Positions 24,897 through 33,185 of a stretch of DNA of 64,000 bases are shown here, piece by piece; the stretch's first letter is position 1, and each line of letters begins with the position of its first letter. This DNA is from Massilia phosphatilytica. GTDB taxonomy: Bacteria; Pseudomonadota; Gammaproteobacteria; Burkholderiales; Burkholderiaceae_D. Where the stretch lies: the NCBI RefSeq assembly GCF_002968015.1, contig NZ_PUIP01000026.1:20179-84178 (forward strand). The letters run 5' to 3'. The translations under genes and the position numbers were made by a program. The notes under the pieces are model-generated. The model was not told the origin of the DNA, ran no database searches, and saw only the letters and a program-made list of their open reading frames with translations.

Positions 24897-25739
24897 TCAA
24901 CGCGGCGTGCCGAAGACTTGCGTCCAGTACGCCGTGCGATTGCGGTTCTGCGGATTGATCGCGTAGGCCGCGCCCATTTCCGTGAACGTCGGATTCATGA
25001 TGTTGGCACAGTGGCCGGGGCTGTCCAGCCAGGACGCGACCGCTTCCTCGGGCGTGCGCTGGCCCGACGCAATGTTTTCGCCGACGCGCGCCCAGCGGTA
25101 GCCAGCCCTGGTGGCGCGGTCGGCCGGCACGCTGCCGTCCGGTTGCCTGTGGTTGAAGTAGTGCTTCTGCGCCATGTCTGTGCTGTGCACGAGGGCAGCC
25201 TCGCCCAGCAGCGGGTTCCACGCCAGCGGGCCGGCCGGACCGAACGCCTGCGTTCCGCACGTGCGCGGCTGCGCGCGCGCCGCGTTCACGAGCGCGAGGA
25301 TGTCCCGGCCCGCGTCCGGCCACGCTGGCAGCGGGGGGATGACGACGGGCCGCGCCAGCACGACCTGCCAGTCGTTGCCGATGTGCGCCGTGCCCACGGC
25401 GGCGAATTCCGCGGCGCGCAAGGTGCGGCAGTATTTTTGTGCGATGACCTCCATCGCCGCGCGCGCATCCGGCGGCCCCGTGACCGTGATCGCTTCGGCA
25501 TGCGCGGCTTCGTAGCCGGCGCGCTGCAGGGCGGATTCGAGGAAGGTGCCGGGGCCGATGCGGATAAGCGCCAGCGCCGGTTCGATGGCCAGCAGCGCGA
25601 CCGGCGCGGCCGACGCACCGTTGCAGGTTCCGGGCGCGGCGCGGTACGCATTGATCAGATTGGCGAGCTCGTCCGCACGCGCGGGCGCGGTGGCTGCCAG
25701 GGCAGCTGCGAGCAGGATGAAACGGGTGAGGGCAGGCAT
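24897..25739 (-). CDS. Exported CAP/SCP-domain protein (YkwD-like)
   Basis: The 280-residue protein has an N-terminal signal peptide ending A-P-A-R-A-D. The first half (about 25-150) is a Cys-containing region without a recognised domain. The second half (about 155-280) is a bacterial CAP domain, with HSTDMAQKHYFNHRQPDG, GENIASGQRTPEEAVASWLDSPGH and MNPTFTEMGAAYA. The His and Glu of these motifs form the shared CAP cavity. Bacterial members are secreted and of unclear activity. The start at 25739 places the signal at the N-terminus. It is divergent from the M13 peptidase gene. Confidence 0.85.
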   Translation of the reverse strand: MPALTRFILLAAALAATAPARADELANLINAYRAAPGTCNGASAAPVALLAIEPALALIRIGPGTFLESALQRAGYEAAHAEAITVTGPPDARAAMEVIAQKYCRTLRAAEFAAVGTAHIGNDWQVVLARPVVIPPLPAWPDAGRDILALVNAARAQPRTCGTQAFGPAGPLAWNPLLGEAALVHSTDMAQKHYFNHRQPDGSVPADRATRAGYRWARVGENIASGQRTPEEAVASWLDSPGHCANIMNPTFTEMGAAYAINPQNRNRTAYWTQVFGTPR

Positions 25740-25848
25740 GGTCGTCACCCAGATGGGGACGCCGCCACAAAATTCCAGCGGGCCTGGACGCTTGGCATCG
25801 GGCAATGGTTCCTTTAGCATCGCAAGCCTACCCAACCGTGGAGACACC

Positions 25849-27879
25849 ATGAAACGACTTCTGTGCAGCGCCCTTATCGCGGGCCTGTTCGCAGGCCAGG
25901 CCTACGCGGCCCCGGCCGACACCGCACCCTCCGGCGTCGACAAGGCGGCCGTCGATCCGGCCGTCCGTCCGCAGGACGATTTTTTCCGTTATTCGCAGGG
26001 CAAGTGGCTGCACGACGTCGACATCCCGGCCGACCGCGCCAGCTGGGGCGCGTTCAACGTGGCCCAGGAAAACGTCGAGACGCAGATCCGCACGCTGATC
26101 GAGCAGTCCGCTCAGGACAAGGCCGCCACGCCGGGTTCGAACGCGCAAAAGATGGGAGACTATTACGCCAGCTACATCGACCGCGCGCATCGCGACGCAC
26201 TGGGCCTCGCCCCGTTGCACGGGGAACTGGCACGCATCGCGGCGCTGAAGGACAAGCGCCAACTGGCCACGCTGGCCGCGCACTTCGACGCCATCGGCGC
26301 GGGCAGCCCGCTGTCCATGTCGGTCCAGCAGGACAGCAAGCAATCGACGCGCTACCTCGTGGTGATTTCCCAGTCCGGCCTGGGCATGCCCAACCGCGAC
26401 TATTATCTGCAGGACGATGCGAAGCTGGCCGACACGCGCGCGAAATACCAGGCCCACGTGGAAAAACTGCTGGCGCTGGCCGGGCAGCCGGATGCGGCCG
26501 GCCAGGCCGCGCGCATCGTCGCGCTGGAAACGGCGATCGCGCAGGCGCAGTGGAGCGCCGTCGAGAACCGCGACCCGGTCAAGACGTACAACAAGCTGAC
26601 GGTCGCGCAGCTGAAAGCGCTTGCACCGGGCGTCGACTGGGCCGCATGGATGAAGGCGCAGGACATCGCGGGCAAGGCGGACGCCGTCAACGTCGAGCAG
26701 CCGACCTATGTGCAGAAGCTCGATGGCATCGTGGCCGCGACGCCCGTCGCCACGTGGAAGTCGTATTTCACGTTCCGTTTGCTGAGCGCGTATGCGCCTT
26801 ACCTGTCGCAGGCTTTCGTCGACGAGAGCTTCGCATTCCGCGGCATGGTGCTGTCGGGCGCGAAGGTCAACCGTCCGACCGAGAAGCTCGCCATCGCGCA
26901 GATCAACCGCGACCTGGGCGAAGTCGTGGGCAAGGTCTATGTCGAGCACTACTTCCCGGCCGAGCGCAAGCGCCAGGTCGAGGAGATGGTCCACAACTTC
27001 CTGCTGGCCTACAAGGACAGCATCGAGACGCTGGACTGGATGACGCCGGAGACGAAAAAACAGGCGCAGGCCAAGCTGGCGAAGATCGCCGTCAAGGTGG
27101 GCTATCCGGACAAATGGCGCGATTATTCGTCGCTGGCCGTGAAACGCGGCGACCTCGTCGGCAACGTGATGCGCTCGCGCGCATTCGCGCACCGCTACGC
27201 CGTCGCCAAGCTGGGCAAGCCGGTCGACCGCGCCGAATGGCATATGACGCCGCAGACCGTGAACGCGTATTACAGCCCGGAGATGAACGAGGTCGTGTTC
27301 CCGGCCGCGCGCCTGCAGGCGCCGCTGTACGACGCGGATGCGGAACCGGCGATCAACTACGGCGCCGTCGGCATCTCCATCGGCCACGAGATCAGCCACG
27401 CGTTCGACGACCAGGGCGCCCAGTACGACGGCGACGGCAATCTGCGCAACTGGTGGACGAAGGAAGACGGCGACCGGTTCGCGGCGAAGGGCAAGGTGCT
27501 CGTCGCGCAGTATGCCGGGTACAGCCCCGTCGACGGTTATCACCTGAACGGCGAGCTGACGCTGGGCGAGAACATCGCCGACAACGCGGGCGCCATCATG
27601 GCCAGCCGCGCTTACCGGATCTCGCTGCACGGCAAGCCGGCGCCCGTGATCGACGGCTTCACGGCGGAGCAGCGCATCTTCATGGGTCTCGCGCAGGCAC
27701 GCCGCGGCAAGGCACGCGACGCCGCGCTGATCGCCCAGGTGAAATCCGATCCGCACTCGCCGTCTGAATTCCGCGTCAACGGCAGCCTGCGCAACCACCC
27801 GGGCTTCTACGAAGCGTTCGGCGTCAAGCCGGGCGACAGGATGTACCTGGCACCCGACGACCGGGTCGTGTTCTGGTGA
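25849..27879 (+). CDS. M13-family metallopeptidase (PepO/neprilysin type)
   Basis: This 676-residue exported zinc peptidase has a signal peptide ending near A-Y-A-A (about residue 20). The M13 N-terminal domain starts at V-R-P-Q-D-D-F-F-R-Y. The zinc site is HEISH at residues 513-517, with Glu574 in GENIADNAG. It ends V-V-F-W, the typical conserved C-terminal Trp of the family. It should trim peptides in the periplasm. ATG 25849 is used because the signal begins there, although the same frame is open far upstream. Ribosome binding site GTGGAGAC is close. Confidence 0.94.
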   Translation: MKRLLCSALIAGLFAGQAYAAPADTAPSGVDKAAVDPAVRPQDDFFRYSQGKWLHDVDIPADRASWGAFNVAQENVETQIRTLIEQSAQDKAATPGSNAQKMGDYYASYIDRAHRDALGLAPLHGELARIAALKDKRQLATLAAHFDAIGAGSPLSMSVQQDSKQSTRYLVVISQSGLGMPNRDYYLQDDAKLADTRAKYQAHVEKLLALAGQPDAAGQAARIVALETAIAQAQWSAVENRDPVKTYNKLTVAQLKALAPGVDWAAWMKAQDIAGKADAVNVEQPTYVQKLDGIVAATPVATWKSYFTFRLLSAYAPYLSQAFVDESFAFRGMVLSGAKVNRPTEKLAIAQINRDLGEVVGKVYVEHYFPAERKRQVEEMVHNFLLAYKDSIETLDWMTPETKKQAQAKLAKIAVKVGYPDKWRDYSSLAVKRGDLVGNVMRSRAFAHRYAVAKLGKPVDRAEWHMTPQTVNAYYSPEMNEVVFPAARLQAPLYDADAEPAINYGAVGISIGHEISHAFDDQGAQYDGDGNLRNWWTKEDGDRFAAKGKVLVAQYAGYSPVDGYHLNGELTLGENIADNAGAIMASRAYRISLHGKPAPVIDGFTAEQRIFMGLAQARRGKARDAALIAQVKSDPHSPSEFRVNGSLRNHPGFYEAFGVKPGDRMYLAPDDRVVFW

Positions 27880-27897
27880 TGTGACGCGTTGCGCCGG

Positions 27898-28341
27898 TCA
27901 GTGGCGCAGGGCCGTCGCGGCGGCCGCCAGGTCTGGCCGGTCGGGGCGGAAAGCGCGCTCGGCCGGCGCCGTGTCGTACAACGCCTCGACGCGGGTGAAC
28001 TTACCGTCACGCATGGTGAACACGTGGACCCACGGGCTGTCGTAGCTGCGCCCGGTGGACTTGACCATCCACGTGGCTTCGCCGAGGACGACGACCTTGT
28101 CGTTTTCCGCGATGACATCCTTGATGACGAAGCGCGTGGGCTGCATGGCCTTGATCAGCTCGGAAAAGAAGCGCCCGACTTCCGCCCTGCCGTGGAAGCT
28201 GCCGGCGAAGGGGACGGCTTCCGCCTCGGGGCTGATCCACGCGGCGTCGTCGTGTGCGTAGGCCAGCATGCCGGGAATGTCGCCGCTCTGGAACAGCCGG
28301 TAGCCTTCCATGACGATCCGTTTGTTGTCTTGTGCGTCCAT
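27898..28341 (-). CDS. SnoaL/NTF2-like protein
   Basis: This 147-residue single cone-shaped alpha+beta domain shows the family order: an N-terminal helix (VMEGYRLFQSGDIPGMLAYAHDD), a strand with W-I-S-P-E-A-E, F-H-G-R-A-E-V-G-R-F-F, then strands ending in V-H-V-F-T-M-R-D-G-K-F. Members include ketosteroid-isomerase-like enzymes and non-enzymatic binding proteins, so no activity is assigned. AAGGAGAAAGAG precedes the ATG. The gene stands alone between convergent and divergent neighbours. Confidence 0.85.
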   Translation of the reverse strand: MDAQDNKRIVMEGYRLFQSGDIPGMLAYAHDDAAWISPEAEAVPFAGSFHGRAEVGRFFSELIKAMQPTRFVIKDVIAENDKVVVLGEATWMVKSTGRSYDSPWVHVFTMRDGKFTRVEALYDTAPAERAFRPDRPDLAAAATALRH

Positions 28342-28493
28342 GTCTCTTTCTCCTTGTGATTGTGGTGCGGCGGGGCCGCTTCATGCAGCCTAGACGCCCG
28401 GCGCGGGAAGTCAAGAATGGTATGTGACTTTTGGTTGTCGTAAACGGGGTCGCTGGGCATTACAATCAGGACATCACCCTGAAGGAATAGCCC

Positions 28494-29639
28494 ATGCGTT
28501 TGATCTGCTTCGCCACCTTGCTCTCGCTGGCCGTCGTTCCGGCCGCCCACGCCCAATCGCAAGTCAGGATCGGTAGCGCCTCGCCGCTGTCCGGTCCCAG
28601 CGCGCACCAGGGCAAGGACATCGAGAATGGCGCGCGCCTGGCGATCGATGACCTGAACGCGCAGGGCGCAACGATCGCGGGAAAGAAAGTCAAATGGGTG
28701 CTGCAGGCGGAGGACGACGGCAGCGATCCGAAGCTCGGCACGGCCGTCGCGCAAAAGCTCGTCGATGGCGGCGTCGTCGCCGTCGTGGGCCACCTGAATT
28801 CCGGCACGACGGTGCCCGCGTCAAAGATCTACAACAGCGCCGGCATCCCGCAAATCTCTCCGGCCGCCACCACGCCGCTGTACACGCACCAAGGCTACAA
28901 GACCGCATTCCGCATCGTCGCCAACGACGATCTCGTGGGCCGCGTGCTGGCCAGCTACGCCATCAACACACTGAAGGCGAAGAAGATCGCGATCATCGAC
29001 GACCGCACGGCGTTCGGCCAGGGTCTCGCCGACCAGTTCGCGAAGGACGTCAAGCGCCTGAAGGGGGCGGAGATCGTCAGCCGCCAGTTCACCAACGACC
29101 GCGCGACGGATTTCAATGCGATCCTCACGCAGATCCGCGCGCGCCGGCCGGACGTCATCTTCTACGGCGGCATGGACGCCACGGCCGGCCCGATGCTCAA
29201 GCAGATGCAGGCGCTGGGCATCGCCGCGAAGTTCGTCTCGGGCGACGGCGTGTGCTCGGAAAAGCTGCCGCAGCTGGCAGGCAGCGCACTCGGCGACGAC
29301 AAGGTGGTGTGCGTCGTGGCGGGCGGCGTCGACGCGCCGCTGGAGGCGGGCATGGCGGCCTTCGCCGACCGCTATAAAAAGCGCTACGGCATGGGATTCC
29401 AGACCTACGCGCCGTACGCCTACGATGCGACGATGACCTTCGCCGCCGCCATGCGCGCGGCCGGATCGTCCGACCCGGCGAAGTTCCTCCCGGCCCTCGC
29501 AAAGATCAAGTACCAGGGCATCACGGGCACCATCGCCTTCGACGCGAACGGCGACCTGCGCGACGCCGCCCTCACGCTGTACACGTACCGCAAGGGCCAG
29601 CTGACCAAGCTGCGGGTGGTGCGCGGCAGCGTCGACTGA
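28494..29639 (+). CDS. Branched-chain amino-acid-type ABC transporter substrate-binding protein
   Basis: The 381-residue periplasmic protein has a signal peptide ending A-A-H-A-Q. It has the LivJ/LivK-type two-lobed fold, opening with VRIGSASPLSGPSAHQGKD, a ligand-binding loop GHLNSGTTVPASKIY, and YAPYAYDATMTFAAAM near the C-terminus. The family delivers branched-chain amino acids or related amides to a LivHMGF transporter. No permease or ATPase genes are nearby, so it is an orphan binding protein. AAGGAATAG precedes the ATG. Confidence 0.93.
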   Translation: MRLICFATLLSLAVVPAAHAQSQVRIGSASPLSGPSAHQGKDIENGARLAIDDLNAQGATIAGKKVKWVLQAEDDGSDPKLGTAVAQKLVDGGVVAVVGHLNSGTTVPASKIYNSAGIPQISPAATTPLYTHQGYKTAFRIVANDDLVGRVLASYAINTLKAKKIAIIDDRTAFGQGLADQFAKDVKRLKGAEIVSRQFTNDRATDFNAILTQIRARRPDVIFYGGMDATAGPMLKQMQALGIAAKFVSGDGVCSEKLPQLAGSALGDDKVVCVVAGGVDAPLEAGMAAFADRYKKRYGMGFQTYAPYAYDATMTFAAAMRAAGSSDPAKFLPALAKIKYQGITGTIAFDANGDLRDAALTLYTYRKGQLTKLRVVRGSVD

Positions 29640-29646
29640 GCGAACG

Positions 29647-30279
29647 ATGCGCTACCTGGACTTCAGTTCGTGGCAGGCGCTGGCGACGACCTTCCTCGGC
29701 CTCGCCGTCTTCACGTTGATCGGCGTCGGCATCCGCGTGCTCATGATGCAGACGATCCAGCAGCGGCGCGAGCGCATGAACCGTCAGATCAACGAGCGCC
29801 TGCGCACCCTGATCGCCGCCTACCGCACGCTGGGCGGCTCGTTCACGGGCGAGCTGACGGTCGATCCCAAGCATCTGCGCGACCTGCGCGCCGCCGGCCT
29901 GGATGCGGGCTCGGACCGCGCGCGCCGCATCCGCGACGCCGTCGAGGCGGCGCTGGCCGACATCCTGCTGCTCGGGACGGAAGAACACTGCCGCCTCGCG
30001 GGCCAGGCCGCGAGCGACCTCGCGGCGGGACGGCCGATCCACACGGCCGACCTGGTGATCTCGCTGCGCGCCTTCATCCGCGAGGCGCTCGACCTGGGGC
30101 CGGTTCCGGACGGCGTCGCGATCCCGCTGCAGGGGCCCACGCGCACGCAGGGCAGCGGCAGCCGCGGCAAAGGGGAGGGCGGTGGTCGCGGTGGTGGAGG
30201 TGGCGGCATGGACGGCGGCGGCGGCCTGGGCACCGGATTGGCGCTGGGCCATCGCGACACTCACGATCCCGCCGCCTGA
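29647..30279 (+). CDS. Single-pass membrane protein with Gly-rich tail, unknown function
   Basis: The 210-residue protein has one N-terminal transmembrane helix (about 11-33), then a basic stretch (QQRRERMNRQINERLRTL). A mostly helical soluble domain (about 45-150) follows, and a low-complexity Gly-rich tail (about 165-200). I do not recognise the family. It starts 7 bases after the substrate-binding protein gene on the same strand, so the two are probably co-transcribed. A cytoplasmic domain behind a single anchor would fit a scaffold or regulator, but that is a guess. Confidence 0.72.
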   Translation: MRYLDFSSWQALATTFLGLAVFTLIGVGIRVLMMQTIQQRRERMNRQINERLRTLIAAYRTLGGSFTGELTVDPKHLRDLRAAGLDAGSDRARRIRDAVEAALADILLLGTEEHCRLAGQAASDLAAGRPIHTADLVISLRAFIREALDLGPVPDGVAIPLQGPTRTQGSGSRGKGEGGGRGGGGGGMDGGGGLGTGLALGHRDTHDPAA

Positions 30280-30295
30280 CGCCGCGGCGCGGCCG

Positions 30296-30670
30296 TCAAT
30301 CCGTCACGATGTGCCAGACATTCATCTTCTTGTCGCCTTCGCGGTCGCCCGCCTTCTTGTCCTTGACGAACGTGTACAGCGGCTTGCCCTGATAGGCGAC
30401 CTGCTTGCTGCCGTCGTCGCGCACGACGGTGGAGTAGGGCGCGGGCAGTGGCGCGTCGCCCGCCTTCACGGCCGGCCAGTTCTCTGCGCAGCCGCCCGTG
30501 CAGGCGCTCTTGCCGCTGCCGGCGACGTCCTTGTCGAACGTGTAGACCGTCATGCCGTGGGCATCGACGAGGATGCCGTTCACCTTCTTGACCGGCGCCG
30601 GATCGGCGGCATGGGCGGACAGGGCGAAGAGGACGGACAGACAGGCGATACCGAGGTTCACAGCTTTCAT
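30296..30670 (-). CDS. COG4315-type secreted repeat protein
   Basis: The protein has 124 residues with a signal peptide ending A-H-A-A-D. The mature part has two copies of the small repeat unit typical of the family: G-x-T-V-Y-T-F-D-K-D then SACTGGCAENWP, and K-Q-V-A-Y-Q-G-K-P-L-Y-T-F. The C-T-G-G-C pair should form a disulfide. The biological role of this lipoprotein-like family is unknown. ATG 30670 follows AAGGAGATTTCC. It converges with the Gly-rich membrane protein gene. Confidence 0.88.
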   Translation of the reverse strand: MKAVNLGIACLSVLFALSAHAADPAPVKKVNGILVDAHGMTVYTFDKDVAGSGKSACTGGCAENWPAVKAGDAPLPAPYSTVVRDDGSKQVAYQGKPLYTFVKDKKAGDREGDKKMNVWHIVTD

Positions 30671-30766
30671 GGAAATCTCCTTGGAAGACATCGGTTGTCA
30701 GGACTGCCCGGACATTCTAGTCCATCGAGCGGGCTATAATGCCGCTCCTTCCCGAAGAGTGTTGCC

Positions 30767-31282
30767 ATGTCCCTCGACTGGTTCGCGCCGGCGCAATGCG
30801 TCGGCTATATCGCGTTCGTCCTCGGCGTCGCCTGCGCCATGCAAAAGGACGACCGCCGCTTCAAGCTGTTCATGGCCGGCGAATGCCTGGCCTACATCGT
30901 CCACTTCGCCCTGCTCGGCAATCCGACGCCCGTCGCCAGTACGACCATGTCGCTGCTGCGCTCCGTGCTGGCGCTGTACACGCGTTCGGTGTGGGTGGCG
31001 GTCGGCGTCGTCGCCATGAACCTCGCCCTGGGCCTGGCGCTCGCCACGCGCATGACGGACTGGCTGCCGTTGGGCGCGTCCTGCATCGGCACGCTCGCGC
31101 TGTTCCTGCTGCGCGGCGTGCCGATGCGCCTCGCGATGCTGTGCGGGACGTTCCTGTGGATTGCGAATAACGTCATCACCGGCTCGATCGGCGGCACGGC
31201 GCTGGAGATCGTGATGGCGGTCGTGAACGCCACGACGATCTGGCGCATGGCGCGCGCGGCGCGGGTGGCGCAGCCGGCCTGA
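30767..31282 (+). CDS. YgjV-family inner membrane protein
   Basis: The 171-residue protein is almost entirely hydrophobic, with five to six helices and short polar loops. It opens with A-Q-x-V-G-Y-I-A-F-V-L-G and carries the family's Q-K-D-D-R-R-F-K turn after helix 1. The family is conserved in proteobacteria but of unknown function. A TATAAT -10 element lies at 30735-30740, 27 bases upstream of the ATG. No partner gene is adjacent. Confidence 0.82.
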   Translation: MSLDWFAPAQCVGYIAFVLGVACAMQKDDRRFKLFMAGECLAYIVHFALLGNPTPVASTTMSLLRSVLALYTRSVWVAVGVVAMNLALGLALATRMTDWLPLGASCIGTLALFLLRGVPMRLAMLCGTFLWIANNVITGSIGGTALEIVMAVVNATTIWRMARAARVAQPA

Positions 31283-31387
31283 TTGCGTTATTGAAACCCC
31301 CACACTCCGTGCATTAGCGTACGGACGCTCGCGCCTGCCAGCGGCATCCTGAACCCATGATCAATTGCAAACGAAAGGAGTACGATC

Positions 31388-31465
31388 ATGGGTAAATATT
31401 TCCTGGCCTGGATCATGGGCGTGCCGGCCATCGTGCTGGTCATCCTGTACCTGTTCTTCCACTGA
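31388..31465 (+). CDS. 25-residue small membrane protein
   Basis: A short frame begins at ATG 31388, eight bases after a textbook AAAGGAG, and ends TGA at 31463. The peptide is one hydrophobic helix, M-G-K-Y-F-L-A-W at the start and Y-L-F-F-H at the end, with Pro near the middle. A strong terminator follows 25 bases later, so it forms a complete single-gene unit. It is too short for automatic gene calling. The clean ribosome binding site, composition and terminator all support a real gene; its function is unknown. Confidence 0.75.
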   Translation: MGKYFLAWIMGVPAIVLVILYLFFH

Positions 31466-31489
31466 TCGTGGGAACTCGCTGTGAAGAAT

Positions 31490-31517
31490 GACAACGCCAC
31501 CAGCCGGTGGCGTTGTC
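31490..31517. terminator. Bidirectional terminator after the small membrane protein
   Basis: A perfect 12-bp stem (31490-31501 with 31506-31517) with an AGCC loop is followed by GTTTC on the plus strand. It separates the 25-residue gene from the convergent second ohr-like gene. Confidence 0.85.
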
Positions 31518-31527
31518 GTTTCAAGGC

Positions 31528-31944
31528 TTACGCCACCGTGATATTCACGTCAATATTCCCACGCGACATTTTCGAATACGGGCACGTCAAGTGCGCGGCA
31601 TGGACCAGGTCCAGCGCGACGTCGCGCGGCACGCCGGGCAGACTCACGTTGAGACGCGCCTGCAGCGCATAGCCGTCGGTGCCGGTGCCGAGGTCGACTT
31701 CCGCGTCGACTGCCGTGTCTGCCGGCAGGGTCACGTGCCGGTCGCGCGCGGCCAGCCCCAGCGCGCCGATGAAGCAGGCCGACCAGCCTGCGGCGAACAG
31801 CTGTTCCGGGTTCGTGCCCTTGCCGTGGCTGCCCGGTGGCGACAGCGTGATGTCGAGGCAGCCGTCGTCGCTCCGTGCGCTGCCTTCACGGCCGCCGGTG
31901 GTGCGGGTTTTACCGGTGTAGAGAACCTTGTCGATCTTGTTCAT
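31528..31944 (-). CDS. Second Ohr-type peroxiredoxin
   Basis: The 138-residue Ohr/OsmC protein has both catalytic cysteines, Cys57 (AAGWSACFIGA) and Cys121 (LTCPYSKMSRGNIDV). It has the same overall design as the ohr product at 23899-24327 but is clearly diverged, lacking for instance the loop P-K-E-M-G-G-K-G-D. It should reduce organic hydroperoxides. It is 25 bases downstream of an alpha/beta-hydrolase gene on the same strand, so control probably comes from the region at 33.0-33.1 kb rather than from OhrR. Confidence 0.92.
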   Translation of the reverse strand: MNKIDKVLYTGKTRTTGGREGSARSDDGCLDITLSPPGSHGKGTNPEQLFAAGWSACFIGALGLAARDRHVTLPADTAVDAEVDLGTGTDGYALQARLNVSLPGVPRDVALDLVHAAHLTCPYSKMSRGNIDVNITVA

Positions 31945-31969
31945 GATATTTCCTTACGTTGAAAAGTGA

Positions 31970-32974
31970 TTACAGGTGGTCGACGGCGATCACCGCGTCG
32001 GCAAAGGCGCGCGGCGCTTCCTGCGGCAGGTTGTGGCCGATGCCGCCCTGGATGAGTTCATGCTTGTACTTGCCGGTGAAGCGCTTGGCGTACGCGGCCG
32101 GTTCCGGGTGCGGGGCGCCGTTGGCGTCGCCTTCCAGCGTGATCGTCGGCACGGTGATGGCCGGGAAGGTGGCCAAGCGGGTTTCCAGTTTGTTGTACTT
32201 CGCTTCGCCCTGGACCAGGCCGAGGCGCCAGCGGTAGTTGAAGACCGTGATGGCGGCGTGGTCCGGGTTCTCCAGCGACGCGGCGCTGCGGTCGAACGTA
32301 CGGTCGTCGAACTGCCATTGCGGCGATGCGGTTTTCCAGATCAGCTTGGCGAAATCGTGACGGTTCTTCGCGTAGCCGGCGGCGCCGCGGTCGGTGGCGA
32401 AGTAAAACTGGTACCACCACTGCAGTTCGGCGGCCGGCGGCAGCGGCTGCTTGCCGCTTTCCTGGCTGCCGATCAGGTAGCCGCTCACGGACACCAGCCC
32501 TTTGACACGCTCGGGCCACAGCGCGGCCACGATGTCGGCGCTGCGCGCACCCCAGTCGTAGCCGGCCAGGACCGCCTTGTCGATGTTGAGCGCATCCATC
32601 AGGTCCACGACGTCCTTGGCCAGCGCCGCCGGTTCGCCATTGCGCACGGCTTTCGGATCGAGGAAACGGGTCGTGCCGTAGCCGCGCAGGTGGGGCACGA
32701 TCACGCGGTAGCCGGCCTTCGTCAGCAGCGGCACGACGTCGACATAGCTGTGGATGTCGTACGGCCAGCCGTGCAGCAGGATCACGACGGGACCATTGGC
32801 CGGACCCGCGTCGACGTAGCCGACGTTCAGCACACCCGCATCGATCTGCTTGATGGACGAGAAGGCGTCCGGGGCGGGGTTGGCCGTTTGTGCGTGGGCC
32901 GTGCCGAGGGCGGCGACGGTGAAGGCGGCTGCGCCGAAGACGTTGCGCAGCGTGCGGGCGATGGACTGGTTCAT
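31970..32974 (-). CDS. Exported alpha/beta-hydrolase (epoxide hydrolase/dehalogenase-like)
   Basis: This 334-residue protein has an N-terminal signal ending T-A-H-A-Q. The oxyanion motif HGWP (68-71) and the nucleophile Asp140 in AGYDWGARSA are of the Asp-nucleophile type used by haloalkane dehalogenases and epoxide hydrolases. A C-terminal His in GIGHNLPQEAP completes the triad. It probably opens an epoxide or cleaves a halide or ester in the periplasm; the substrate is unknown. CGGAGGAATCAA precedes ATG 32974. It leads a two-gene unit with the second ohr-like gene. Confidence 0.85.
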   Translation of the reverse strand: MNQSIARTLRNVFGAAAFTVAALGTAHAQTANPAPDAFSSIKQIDAGVLNVGYVDAGPANGPVVILLHGWPYDIHSYVDVVPLLTKAGYRVIVPHLRGYGTTRFLDPKAVRNGEPAALAKDVVDLMDALNIDKAVLAGYDWGARSADIVAALWPERVKGLVSVSGYLIGSQESGKQPLPPAAELQWWYQFYFATDRGAAGYAKNRHDFAKLIWKTASPQWQFDDRTFDRSAASLENPDHAAITVFNYRWRLGLVQGEAKYNKLETRLATFPAITVPTITLEGDANGAPHPEPAAYAKRFTGKYKHELIQGGIGHNLPQEAPRAFADAVIAVDHL

Positions 32975-33030
32975 TTGATTCCTCCGGGTAATGGTCAAAT
33001 CGGGTCAGATGGTCTGCTGCCGTAAATTAC

Positions 33031-33109
33031 TTATCGCGATAATCATTATGTTGATAACTTTATCCGAGCTTCCCGTCCTTTGCAAGCGCGAAAACCATTA
33101 TTTCGATAA
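33031..33109. promoter_or_regulatory. Three TTATnnnGATAA dyads / Fur-like box in a divergent promoter region
   Basis: TTATCGCGATAA (33031-33042), TTATGTTGATAA (33046-33057) and TTATTTCGATAA (33098-33109) share TTAT-N3-GATAA; the first is an exact palindrome. GATAATCATTATG (33038-33050) also matches 12 of 13 bases of the core GATAATCATTATC of Fur boxes. The region separates the divergent hydrolase and carboxylesterase genes. Which protein binds is unknown: Fur is one option, and a TetR- or MarR-type repressor is another. Confidence 0.5.
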
Positions 33110-33185
33110 TTATTTTTGACACGATGTGCTGTCGAAAACGACGGCCGCTAGAATGTCATTTCGACAAAATTAACAAGGGGATATC

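Noticed and set aside
25546..25848. N-terminal extension of the M13 peptidase frame
   Set aside because: The frame is open upstream, but the signal peptide and ribosome binding site fix the start at 25849, and the extension lies opposite the CAP-domain gene.
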